Source of the DNA: Candidatus Competibacteraceae bacterium
GTDB lineage: Bacteria; Pseudomonadota; Gammaproteobacteria; Competibacterales; Competibacteraceae
DNA length: 64,000 nt
Assembly: GCA_016713505.1 (NCBI GenBank)
Contig: JADJPA010000001.1
Location: forward strand, 744,001-808,000
Direction of reading: 5' to 3'
Shown in pieces: positions 25,026 through 33,684 of this stretch; position 1 is the first letter of the stretch, and every line of letters begins with the position of its first letter. The notes beneath the pieces were generated by a model, which saw only the letters and a list, made by a program, of their open reading frames with translations, was not told the origin of the DNA and did no database searches. The position numbers and the translations under genes were made by a program.

Positions 25026-25475
25026 GGATGTCTCCAAACTCGGTGGCGGCGGACGGGAAGGGTGGAAATTTGACAGTGGCCCAGCCATAAAATTCTGGAG
25101 GGTGCGGGCGTGGAAAGCAACGGGTTCACGAGGGGTAGCGTGACAGATTTCCGACAGGTGGTGACGCTCCTTCGGCGCGGCTCACGCGCTGCAAGAAGCA
25201 GAAGCTGTCGGAGTGCGGCAGACCTCGGCGGTCGGGCGAGCCGCCGGGCGGGGCGTGGCCGAGGTACGGTCATTTCGAGCGAAGCGCTGGGAAAAACAGC
25301 GATACACGGGCTGGCTGGCGACTTGGGCGGACGGTGGGAAAGTTCGGTGGCTTTCTCGGCCGCTGCCTCCACGGGCGGCTGGCTCAAGGATTGCTTGACT
25401 GGTCGGTCGTGAGGCGAAGGCGAACTCGCCGCACGGATCAACGAGCAAGGCCAAACTATAAAGGATATCGATGTG
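25026..25475. other. Intergenic region with a fragment of a dispersed repeat
   Basis: About 450 bases between the divergent lipoprotein operon and the ModA-like gene. Short open frames here have no ribosome sites and repeat-like translations, so no gene is called. GTCATTTCGAGCGAAGCG at 25268-25285 resembles short interspersed repeats common in environmental Proteobacteria. The region must hold the promoters of both flanking operons, but none was clear. Confidence 0.5.
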
Positions 25476-26279
25476 ATGTTAAATAAACTGATGGGTGGAA
25501 TAACCGGGGCTTGGCTGTTGTTAGGGGGGATGCTTGCCTGTTCCGGCAGCGCGGTCGCACAGGCGCAAACGCAACCGGAGTTATTGGTGTATTGCGGCAT
25601 CACCCTGGTGCGTCCGATGACAGAGATCGCGCACAGCTTCGAGCAGAAGGAAAATATCAAAATCACCATCGCGCAGGGCGGATCGGAAGATCTCTACCAG
25701 AGCGCCAAAAAGAGTGGGCTGGGAGATTTGTACTTGGCGGGAGAGCCCACTTACCGCGCCAAACACCTGTCCGAAGGCTTGCTCGGCGAGGTGGTGACCG
25801 TGGGATACAATCAAATGGCCATCATGGTGCGGAAGGGTAATCCAAAAAAAGTGAAGGGAGATCCCAAGGAGCTGTTGCGCGAGGATGTCACGATGATGAT
25901 CGGCAATGCGGAAAGCGGCAGCGTGGGTCAGGAAACCAAGCGAATCCTGGATTCGATCGGTATTTACCAACAAGTGATCGATAAGGCCGTTTTGGTTGCT
26001 TCCGATTCTCGCAGCCTCAACAATGCCATGAAAAAAGGAGAGGCTGACCTCGTGATGAACTGGCGCGCGACCGGGTTTTTTCCGGATAACGCCGAAGTGG
26101 TCGATGTGATCGATATGGACCCGGCAATGGCAAAACCGCAAGCGTTGTTGCTCAATTTATTGACTTTCTCAAAAAGCAAGGAGCTGACTCAACGTTTCAT
26201 GGCGTATGCGGCTTCCGAACAAGGCCAGGCGATTTTCCGCAAGCACGGTTTTCTCGATAACAAGACCGTAGTCCAGTGA
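25476..26279 (+). CDS. ModA-like periplasmic substrate-binding protein
   Basis: 267 residues with a signal peptide (cleavage about residue 28, AVAQA) and a type II binding-protein fold resembling molybdate-binding ModA: LLVYCGITLVRPMTEIAHSF near the mature start, then GGSEDLYQSAKKSGLGDLYL and ADLVMNWRATGFF. AAGGA (25461-25465) lies ten bases before the ATG; a GTG one codon earlier is also possible. No permease or ATPase gene follows. Instead a hybrid histidine kinase starts 28 bases downstream, suggesting this protein is the ligand sensor. The ligand is not predictable from sequence alone. Confidence 0.85.
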   Translation: MLNKLMGGITGAWLLLGGMLACSGSAVAQAQTQPELLVYCGITLVRPMTEIAHSFEQKENIKITIAQGGSEDLYQSAKKSGLGDLYLAGEPTYRAKHLSEGLLGEVVTVGYNQMAIMVRKGNPKKVKGDPKELLREDVTMMIGNAESGSVGQETKRILDSIGIYQQVIDKAVLVASDSRSLNNAMKKGEADLVMNWRATGFFPDNAEVVDVIDMDPAMAKPQALLLNLLTFSKSKELTQRFMAYAASEQGQAIFRKHGFLDNKTVVQ

Positions 26280-26307
26280 ACGATCGATTTTCCGGCGAAC
26301 GCGGCGC

Positions 26308-28371
26308 ATGGTGACCGCAGTCAAGCAGAGCGTTGATCCGACGAAATCGGAGCCGCCGCCGATCAGTGAGTCCAAGGTAGCGTCTCCGCTGCGTTTCCTG
26401 TGGCTGATCGGTTTGTTTTTCGTCGGCTTTCTGCTGATTGTGATGCTGAATAAGTTGTTTTCCAACTTGATCGACGAACTGGGGGCGCGCAGCGCCAACG
26501 AACGGGCGCGGCTGTTCATCGGTGAGGAAATCGTTCGCAACATTCAAGGCATTGAAATGGATGTCTATCGAATGGCGATGGCGGGAGTCATCCAGGCTCA
26601 GGAAAGAATCGAGGGAGAATTCCTGAAAAAGGTGAGCAAGCTGGAGCATGATCTTGCGGTGTTGAAGGACGGGGGAACGGTCCAACAGCAGATCCACCTG
26701 AATGTGGAAGAGATGGAGCAAATGGTCCGCGAGGCTCATTTCAAGCCTGACGAACAGGACAAGGGATATGTCATGGAAATTATCGAGCTGGGTCCGCATC
26801 TCGATCAAATCAAGGCCAAGGTGAAGGAATTGAGGGCCTTGCTCGTACTGCGTGAGGAGTGCCGGGCGCAGCGTAACGGCGAGAGCTTGCAAGCGGTGAC
26901 TCGGGATATCCTCATTTATTTTAAATTGCTGCCCTCGTTCTTCTTCCGGCTCAACGAAAACGCTAACCGGCTGTTTTTCGAAAGCCAGCATCGACTGGAA
27001 GGCTTGGAAGGGCAGCTGGCCGCCCAGCGCGACCGCTACAAAATCACCGAGACCGTTTTGGTGGTGCTGGTGATCGGCGCCGTGACGCTGATCGGCCTCT
27101 TGTTCGCCCATCAGCTCAAACAGTCGAACGACAAACTGGTGCGCGCCTGGGGCGAGATGCGCCTGGCCCGCGATGAAGCGGAGCGGGCGAGCCGCGCCAA
27201 ATCCGATTTCGTTTCACGCATGAGCCACGAGCTGCGAACGCCGATGAACGCGATTCTCGGCTTCGCGCAATTGCTGGATCGGGAAGCGCTGACGCCGGTC
27301 CAACGCGATTATTCGCAACGGATTCATACCGCCGGCGAGCACCTGCTGGATTTGATCGGTGAGGTGTTGGATCTGGCGAAGATCGAAGCGGGTCGGCTGG
27401 TGCTGGAGTGCATCGCCTTCGAACTCAGACAGACCATTGATGAAGTGGTATCCGTGGCGGTGAAACGCGCTCAAATCAAGGGCCTAGAGCTCAAGCTTGA
27501 GATTGCGCCGGAGCTGCCAAGCCAGGTCGAGGGCGACCCGACCCGCTTGCGACAGGTGCTCATCAACTTGCTGGATAACGCGGTGAAATTCACCGAACGG
27601 GGCGAAGTGGGCTTGCGCGTCGAACTGGAGCCGGCGGACGGCGCGCTGCGGTTTGGGGTTTGGGACACCGGGATCGGCATGGCGGAAAGCGCGGTTCAAA
27701 AGCTGTTCAAGCCCTTCACGCAGGCCGACCAATCCACGACCCGCAAGTACGGTGGCACCGGTTTGGGGTTGGCGATTTGCAAGGATTTGGTCGGCGCCAT
27801 GGGCGGGGTCTTGCGCGTGGTAAGCCGCCCCGGCCATGGAACGCAGTTTTGGTTTTCCTTGCCACTGAAGCACATCGACCTCGCGCCAGAGCCAACGGCG
27901 GCGGTCGCGGCCAGTCCGGCGGCCGGCGCTGAAGCCGCAAGCCGCCGCGTGACCGATGATCGGATCGAGCCGAGCGCCAATTGGCCCGGCCACGTGTTGC
28001 TGGTGGAAGACAATCAAGTCAACCAATTGGTGGCTTCCAGCATGTTGGCCGTCTTTGGCACGACCTACGAGATCGCCAGCAACGGTTTGGAAGCCTTGGA
28101 GAAATTCCGCCAGGGAAACTATGATTTGGTGTTGATGGACGTGGAAATGCCGCTGATGGACGGCCATGCCGCGACCCAAGAAATCCGGCTTTGGGAACAG
28201 CGGCGAGGCAGTCCGCCCACTCCGGTGATCGCCATGACCGCCAATGCGATGGCCGAAGATCGCGCGCGCTGCGTCGCCAGCGGAATGGACGATTACCTGA
28301 CCAAGCCCTATGAAATGGACGCGCTCGCCGCCGCCCTCCAACGGTGGTTGCCTTATTCTCCCGCTCGGTAG
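26308..28371 (+). CDS. Hybrid sensor histidine kinase / response regulator
   Basis: 687 residues: TM1 (about 28-47), a periplasmic helical sensor (about 48-245), TM2 (about 248-268), HisKA with SHELRTPMNAILGF (phosphorylated His307), HATPase with an N-box (NLLDNAVKFTERG) and DTGIGM/GGTGLGL boxes, and a C-terminal receiver (about 560-685) with phospho-acceptor Asp611 in LVLMDVEMP. No output or Hpt domain is present, so it should pass phosphate to a separate Hpt protein or act via protein contact. The upstream binding protein likely docks on its periplasmic part, as in BvgS/TorS-like systems. Confidence 0.93.
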   Translation: MVTAVKQSVDPTKSEPPPISESKVASPLRFLWLIGLFFVGFLLIVMLNKLFSNLIDELGARSANERARLFIGEEIVRNIQGIEMDVYRMAMAGVIQAQERIEGEFLKKVSKLEHDLAVLKDGGTVQQQIHLNVEEMEQMVREAHFKPDEQDKGYVMEIIELGPHLDQIKAKVKELRALLVLREECRAQRNGESLQAVTRDILIYFKLLPSFFFRLNENANRLFFESQHRLEGLEGQLAAQRDRYKITETVLVVLVIGAVTLIGLLFAHQLKQSNDKLVRAWGEMRLARDEAERASRAKSDFVSRMSHELRTPMNAILGFAQLLDREALTPVQRDYSQRIHTAGEHLLDLIGEVLDLAKIEAGRLVLECIAFELRQTIDEVVSVAVKRAQIKGLELKLEIAPELPSQVEGDPTRLRQVLINLLDNAVKFTERGEVGLRVELEPADGALRFGVWDTGIGMAESAVQKLFKPFTQADQSTTRKYGGTGLGLAICKDLVGAMGGVLRVVSRPGHGTQFWFSLPLKHIDLAPEPTAAVAASPAAGAEAASRRVTDDRIEPSANWPGHVLLVEDNQVNQLVASSMLAVFGTTYEIASNGLEALEKFRQGNYDLVLMDVEMPLMDGHAATQEIRLWEQRRGSPPTPVIAMTANAMAEDRARCVASGMDDYLTKPYEMDALAAALQRWLPYSPAR

Positions 28372-28473
28372 TCGAGGCAAGCAACAAGGCGGTCGCGATA
28401 CCCGGTGAGTCCGGGCGGGAGCCCGTGGTTGCCGGGGTCCCAAGCGAGCGATTGCGGGCCGTGGCCGGCGCGC

Positions 28474-29088
28474 TCAGTTATGCCCGACCACCACCAACCC
28501 TTTCGGTTGGCTGGCAAAATAAGCGGCCAGATCGGCGATATCCTGCTCCGTCAGCGGCAAAACCATACCCTTCATCACGGAGTTAGTCCGTTTTCCGGTC
28601 TTGTAATCGTGCAAGACTTTGGTCAGGTAATCCTCGTATTGCCCGGCCAACCGGGGATAGAGGGGGATGGTCCCGTTGCCGTCCGGGCCGTGGCAGGCCA
28701 CGCAGGTCACGCTTTTCACTTTGCCGGCGGCGACGTTGCCGCTGATCGGATTGGCCTCCTTGGCCAGTGGGTAGCTTGACAGGTAGGCTGCGATATCCTG
28801 CATGTCCTGCTCGCTCAACGATGACGAGTTGGCGTGCATGGTCGGATGCTGGCGCTCGCCGGCTTGGTAGCCTTTGAGCGCGGCGACGACATAGTCGAGA
28901 TGTTGGCCGCCCAGTCGGGGTACGTGATAGGTCGGATAGGCGTTGGTGTAGCCGGGAATGGCATGACAGCCGGTGCAGGTTTCGAATTTGGCTTTCCCGG
29001 CCGCCGGATCGCCGGCCGCCTGCGCGGTGCCGGCCAAGGCCCCGCAAACGACCAAAGCCACGAACGAAGGTAAGGCAAATCGAGTCAT
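28474..29088 (-). CDS. Diheme cytochrome c4
   Basis: 204 residues with a signal peptide (cleavage about residue 24, AQAA) and two class-I cytochrome c halves, each with one heme site (CTGCH and CVACH) and later Met ligand segments. Cytochrome c4 is a periplasmic electron carrier that feeds terminal oxidases, often cbb3 type. The ATG at 29088 follows AAAGAGG on the minus strand. It is divergent from ilvD, with about 210 bases between the starts; no oxidase genes are nearby. Confidence 0.93.
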   Translation of the reverse strand: MTRFALPSFVALVVCGALAGTAQAAGDPAAGKAKFETCTGCHAIPGYTNAYPTYHVPRLGGQHLDYVVAALKGYQAGERQHPTMHANSSSLSEQDMQDIAAYLSSYPLAKEANPISGNVAAGKVKSVTCVACHGPDGNGTIPLYPRLAGQYEDYLTKVLHDYKTGKRTNSVMKGMVLPLTEQDIADLAAYFASQPKGLVVVGHN

Positions 29089-29240
29089 GACAACCTCTTT
29101 GTTAGTATAAGAAATGAGATGGCGCCGAACGCGGTTTGGCCGGACGCATGAAATTCTGTTCATAAAGACTAAGGCATTGCGGCATTTTTACAAGCCGCTT
29201 GCATAAGAGGACCCGAACGACCGAAATTATCTTAGAATCT

Positions 29241-29280
29241 TGTCCGAGCGCGGACATCTTGTCCGCCGTTTCGGTTTTTT
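29241..29280 (+). promoter_or_regulatory. Alternative hairpins and T-tract in the ilvD leader (possible attenuator)
   Basis: Two overlapping stems compete for the same bases: TGTCCG-agcg-CGGACA (29241-29256) and GCGGAC-atctt-GTCCGC (29250-29266). The second is followed by a short CCG/CGG hairpin and six T (29275-29280), ten bases before the ilvD ribosome site. This is the geometry of an attenuator, and ilv operons are often attenuated. There is no separate leader peptide with its own stop, so the call is weak. Confidence 0.3.
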
Positions 29281-29300
29281 CTGATTTTTGGAGTGCTTAC

Positions 29301-31136
29301 ATGCCCGATTATCGCTCCCGTACCACCACTCATGGCCGCAACATGGCGGGTGCCCGCGCGCTGTGGCGGGCCACCGGCGTCCAGGACGGCGACTTCGGCA
29401 AACCGATCATCGCCGTGGCCAACTCCTTCACCCAGTTCGTGCCCGGCCACGTCCATCTTAAGGATCTGGGGCAGCTGGTGGCGCGGGAGATCGAGCAGGC
29501 CGGCGGCATCGCCAAGGAGTTCAACACCATCGCCGTGGATGACGGGATCGCCATGGGCCACGGCGGGATGCTGTACTCGCTGCCCTCGCGCGAGCTGATC
29601 GCCGATTCGGTCGAATACATGGTGAACGCCCATTGCGCCGACGCGCTGGTCTGCATATCCAATTGCGACAAGATCACGCCTGGCATGTTGATGGCGGCCA
29701 TGCGCCTGAACATTCCGGCCATCTTCGTCTCCGGCGGGCCGATGGAGGCCGGCAAGACCCGGCTGGCCGACCGTGACGTGAAGCTGGATTTGGTGGACGC
29801 CATGGTGACGGCCGCGGACGATAAGGCCAGCGATGAAGAGGTCGCCCAAATCGAGCGCGCGGCCTGCCCGACCTGCGGCTCCTGCTCGGGCATGTTCACC
29901 GCCAATTCCATGAACTGTCTCACCGAAGCCCTGGGCTTGAGCTTGCCGGGCAACGGCTCGCTGTTGGCCACCCACGCCGACCGCCGCGAGCTGTTCTTGG
30001 AGGCCGGCCGGCGCATCGTCGAACTCACCCAGCGCTATTACCAGCGAGGCGATGCGGCGGTGTTGCCGCGCGGCATCGCGACCTTTGAGGCGTTCGAAAA
30101 CGCCATGAGTCTCGACATCGCCATGGGCGGTTCCACCAATACCGTGCTGCATCTGCTGGCGGCGGCGCAAGAAGGCGGGGTGGACTTCACCATGAGCGAC
30201 ATCGACCGCCTGTCGCGCCGGGTGCCCAATCTGTGCAAGGTGGCGCCCGCCACCCAAAAATACCACATGGAGGACGTGCATCGAGCGGGTGGCGTCATCG
30301 CCATTCTCGGTGAACTGGATAAGGCCGGTCTGTTGCATCGCGAGGTGCGCACCGTCCACGGCGAAACCCTGGCGGAGGCGCTGGAGCGCTGGGATATCGC
30401 CCGTCCGAGTTCGTGGGATGAAGCGCGCCTGCGTTATTCGGCCGGGCCAGCCGGCATTCCGACCCAGGAAGCGTTCAGCCAGGCGACCCGCTGGCCCAGC
30501 CTGGACCTGGATCGAGAGAGCGGCTGCATCCGCGACCGGGCGCACGCCTATTCCCAGGATGGCGGTCTGGCGGTGCTGTACGGTAATTTGGCCGAGGAGG
30601 GCTGTATCGTCAAAACCGCCGGCGTCGCTGAGAGCATCCTGGTGTTTCGCGGGCCGGCGCGGATCATGGAAAGTCAGGAAGAGGCGGTCGAGGCGATCCT
30701 GAGCGGGCGCATTCAGGCGGGCGATGTGGTATTGATTCGCTACGAGGGACCGCGGGGCGGGCCGGGGATGCAGGAGATGCTGTACCCGACCAGCTATCTC
30801 AAATCCAAGGGGCTCGGCAAGGCGTGCGCGCTGGTGACCGATGGCCGGTTTTCCGGCGGTACCTCCGGCTTGTCCATCGGTCATGTGTCGCCGGAAGCGG
30901 CGGAAGGTGGGACCATCGCGCTGGTGCGGGAAGGCGATCCCATCGAAATCGACATTCCCAATCGCCGGCTTCAGTTGCTGGTAGATGACGCCGAGTTACA
31001 GCGGCGGCGCGCGGCGCGAGATGGCGCGTGGCAACCGGTCAACCGGCAACGGACGGTCTCGGCGGCGCTGCGCGCCTATGCGGCCATGACCACCAGCGCC
31101 GCGCGGGGTGCGGTCCGCGATGTGAATCAGCTATGA
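29301..31136 (+). CDS. ilvD: Dihydroxy-acid dehydratase
   Basis: Fe-S enzyme that dehydrates 2,3-dihydroxy-3-methyl(butanoate/valerate) to the 2-keto acids of valine and isoleucine. The 611 residues align from the first residues with E. coli IlvD: YRSRTTTHGRNMAGARALWR, cluster cysteines in SNCDKITPGM and CPTCGSCSGMFTAN, and the C-terminal TDGRFSGGTSGLSIGHVSPE. GGAG (29290-29293) is seven bases before the ATG; the frame is open 34 codons farther upstream but that part is not conserved. It stands alone, without other ilv genes. Confidence 0.98.
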   Translation: MPDYRSRTTTHGRNMAGARALWRATGVQDGDFGKPIIAVANSFTQFVPGHVHLKDLGQLVAREIEQAGGIAKEFNTIAVDDGIAMGHGGMLYSLPSRELIADSVEYMVNAHCADALVCISNCDKITPGMLMAAMRLNIPAIFVSGGPMEAGKTRLADRDVKLDLVDAMVTAADDKASDEEVAQIERAACPTCGSCSGMFTANSMNCLTEALGLSLPGNGSLLATHADRRELFLEAGRRIVELTQRYYQRGDAAVLPRGIATFEAFENAMSLDIAMGGSTNTVLHLLAAAQEGGVDFTMSDIDRLSRRVPNLCKVAPATQKYHMEDVHRAGGVIAILGELDKAGLLHREVRTVHGETLAEALERWDIARPSSWDEARLRYSAGPAGIPTQEAFSQATRWPSLDLDRESGCIRDRAHAYSQDGGLAVLYGNLAEEGCIVKTAGVAESILVFRGPARIMESQEEAVEAILSGRIQAGDVVLIRYEGPRGGPGMQEMLYPTSYLKSKGLGKACALVTDGRFSGGTSGLSIGHVSPEAAEGGTIALVREGDPIEIDIPNRRLQLLVDDAELQRRRAARDGAWQPVNRQRTVSAALRAYAAMTTSAARGAVRDVNQL

Positions 31137-31269
31137 TGTTGATCTGTTATATAAAATAAGTGAGTAAAACCGTCTTGCGGGGTTGAGAGGTTTAAGTCGT
31201 CTGGGCGTGGCCAAGGCTGCTGAACGCGAGATTCTGGACGTGCTGGCTGACAAATTTAGGAGATAAATC

Positions 31270-33681
31270 GTGAATCAGGCTGACAGCCAGAATGGCCAAC
31301 ACGCCATGTTGGTCAATCACCTCAAACTGATCGATGATCTATGGCAGAAGCTGTTCTACGTCAAGTGGAATGCGAAATCCTTCGCGATGATGGGGCGTCT
31401 GTCGCAAGACATGGTGCAGTTCGCGCAAAACCAAAATAACGGTCAGCTTCTCAAACTCGTCACGCAGTTGGAGCATCACGTCCGAAGTTGTCTGGCGGCT
31501 GGCGGCGTGCCGCAGGAAACAGACCGACAACGGCTGACGGCGCTCATCGATGCCTTGCACCACGGCTTGGTCACCGAAAAGAGCATGGCCTTGAGCGAGG
31601 AGCCGCGAACTCGCCCCCGGCTAGCGCCGTTGCCGGAAATATTTTTGATCACGCCCGATGAACGAACGCCGTTGCTGGCCAAGCTGGAGGATGTCGGCTA
31701 TCGGGTGCGGCTCATCGCCGATCTGAATCAGGCCGAAGAACGGCTGCACGAACGGATGCCCGGAGCCATTCTGCTCGATATGGATTTCCCGGAAGGTCCG
31801 GAAAAGGCGCTGTGGCTGATCGCCGGCTTGCGCGCTCAGATCAACTTGCGGGCGCCGGTCTTGATCCTCACCGAGCGCAACGACATGACCGCGCGCCTGG
31901 ATGCGGTGCGGATCGGCAGCGCCGCCTATTTCACCAAGCCGGTCGATGCGGATGATTTGCTGGGCGTGCTGGGCGAACTTTTGCTGCCCCAAACCGCGCA
32001 GGATTATTACCGGGTCTTGATCGTCAACGACCGGCCGACCGAAGCCTGGGAAATGGCGGGCGCGTTCGAGGAGCAAGGCATCACGCCCCTGGTGGTGATC
32101 CAGCCGTTGCAGGTGCTTCAGGACATTCACCGCTTTCGGCCGGATTTGTTGTTGATCGACCTGGACATCAAGGAAATCAACGGCGCGGAGCTGACCCATA
32201 TGATTGCCCAGCATCGGGAATGCGACATCTTGCCGATGGTTTTGCTGTGTTTTCAGGCCGATATGGCGCATTACCTGACGAATTTGAACGTGGCTGGCGC
32301 CACCTTGATGATCAAGCCGGTGCCGACCAGTTATCTGTCCTGGGAGGTCAAGCAGCGGCTGCGCCGGTCGCGTTCGATGCGGGTCAAGCTCAACATGCTG
32401 ACCGATAACGATGTGGTCAGCGGATTTTTCAATCGCCGGCGGTTTTTGATGCTGTTGGAACAATCGCTGGAAACCATGGGTTTGCGCATCCAATCCCTGG
32501 CGGTGCTGTTTATCATGCTGGACAATCTGCGTTCCATCCGCGATACCGCCGGCGTGGCGACGGCCGACGAAGTGATCGGCCAGGCCGCAAGCCGGCTGCG
32601 ACAGGTGTTGGCGCCCGACCAGCAGGCGTCCCGGTTCAGCGACGCCATTTTTACCATCATGATTCCAGATGTGGCCGGCGAGTCGTTGATCAAGCTGACT
32701 CGGCGCATCCGCGATGTGTTGGAAACCGGTTTTTACAAGGTCGGCGAACAGGCGTTACTGTTGCGGGTCAACGTCGGCATCGCGGTGGCGATCGACCGCA
32801 GCCAGGATCATCTCATGCTGATCCAGCGGGCCGACTCGGCGTGCGGCATGGCGCGCGAGGGCAAGAGCGACCGCATTTTCGTCCACGAAAACATGTTGGC
32901 CGTGAAGCGCGATCAGGAAGCATCGTTGCGAACGCGGATGTTGGAGCAGGTCCAGGATATCTACGATCACGAACGCCTTTGGCTGGTGTTTCAACCCATC
33001 GCCAGCATGCGCGGCGACGCCGTGGAGCGCTACGAGGTACTGCTGCGGCTGCGCGACAACCAGGGTCAGGAAATCGTGCCGGGCAGCGTGTTCGGGGTGG
33101 TCCACAACCATCAGCTCGGCTTGAAACTGGATCGCTGGGTCATCGAACACGCCATCGCGATGCTGCGGCAGCGCAAAGCGCCGATCACGCTGTTCATCAA
33201 GGTGTTGCCGGTGACTTTGCAAGACCGGACGCTGAGCGGCTGGCTGCGCGAGCGGCTGGAACAGGCCGATGTGGAGGCCGAGCGCATCGTGTTTGAGGTG
33301 GCCGAGGCCACCGCCGAACGCAGCTTGCGCGACATGTTCGGATTTCTCGGCGGCATCAAGTTGTTGGGTTGCGGATTTTGTCTGGATCGCTTCGGTCGCG
33401 GTTCCGATTCCGTGGGGCTGTTGAAGAATCTGGGCGCCGATTATGTCAAGTTGGACATGTACTTCGTCAACGGGTTGACCAAGGATCCCGGCAAACAGGA
33501 AGTGCTGAAGGAGCTCGTGGAGAATCTTGAAGCGTTGGGCGCGGCGACCATCCTCGGCGGCGTGGAGGATGTGAAGACCTTGCCGATTCTTTGGTCGTTG
33601 GGCGTCGATCTGATACAGGGCTTTTTCTTGCAGCATCCGTATCGCGAGATGAGCTACGATTTCTCCAGCGCGGCGTTTTAG
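31270..33681 (+). CDS. FimX-like degenerate GGDEF/EAL c-di-GMP effector with two receiver-like domains
   Basis: 803 residues, GTG start after TTTAGGAGATAAATC. Order: N-terminal helical part (about 1-105), a receiver-like domain (about 118-238), a second one (about 250-365), GGDEF (about 385-545) and EAL (about 560-795). The GGDEF motif is reduced to SDAIF. The EAL domain has EVL (about 588-590), no catalytic Asn in the VNLS position, DRFGRG for DDFGSG and GGVED for AEGVE, so neither synthesis nor cleavage of c-di-GMP is expected. The EVL and GDSIF-like changes recall FimX, a c-di-GMP reader for type IV pilus assembly. Convergent with the next gene. Confidence 0.85.
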   Translation: MNQADSQNGQHAMLVNHLKLIDDLWQKLFYVKWNAKSFAMMGRLSQDMVQFAQNQNNGQLLKLVTQLEHHVRSCLAAGGVPQETDRQRLTALIDALHHGLVTEKSMALSEEPRTRPRLAPLPEIFLITPDERTPLLAKLEDVGYRVRLIADLNQAEERLHERMPGAILLDMDFPEGPEKALWLIAGLRAQINLRAPVLILTERNDMTARLDAVRIGSAAYFTKPVDADDLLGVLGELLLPQTAQDYYRVLIVNDRPTEAWEMAGAFEEQGITPLVVIQPLQVLQDIHRFRPDLLLIDLDIKEINGAELTHMIAQHRECDILPMVLLCFQADMAHYLTNLNVAGATLMIKPVPTSYLSWEVKQRLRRSRSMRVKLNMLTDNDVVSGFFNRRRFLMLLEQSLETMGLRIQSLAVLFIMLDNLRSIRDTAGVATADEVIGQAASRLRQVLAPDQQASRFSDAIFTIMIPDVAGESLIKLTRRIRDVLETGFYKVGEQALLLRVNVGIAVAIDRSQDHLMLIQRADSACGMAREGKSDRIFVHENMLAVKRDQEASLRTRMLEQVQDIYDHERLWLVFQPIASMRGDAVERYEVLLRLRDNQGQEIVPGSVFGVVHNHQLGLKLDRWVIEHAIAMLRQRKAPITLFIKVLPVTLQDRTLSGWLRERLEQADVEAERIVFEVAEATAERSLRDMFGFLGGIKLLGCGFCLDRFGRGSDSVGLLKNLGADYVKLDMYFVNGLTKDPGKQEVLKELVENLEALGAATILGGVEDVKTLPILWSLGVDLIQGFFLQHPYREMSYDFSSAAF

Positions 33682-33684
33682 GCT

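Noticed and set aside
25110..25454. Short frames on both strands in the 25026-25475 gap
   Set aside because: No ribosome sites; translations are low-complexity and include the FARND string typical of interspersed repeats.
29232..30884. 550-codon minus-strand frame over ilvD
   Set aside because: Antisense of a highly conserved gene; repeated His-Gly-Asp patterns arise from third-position GC.
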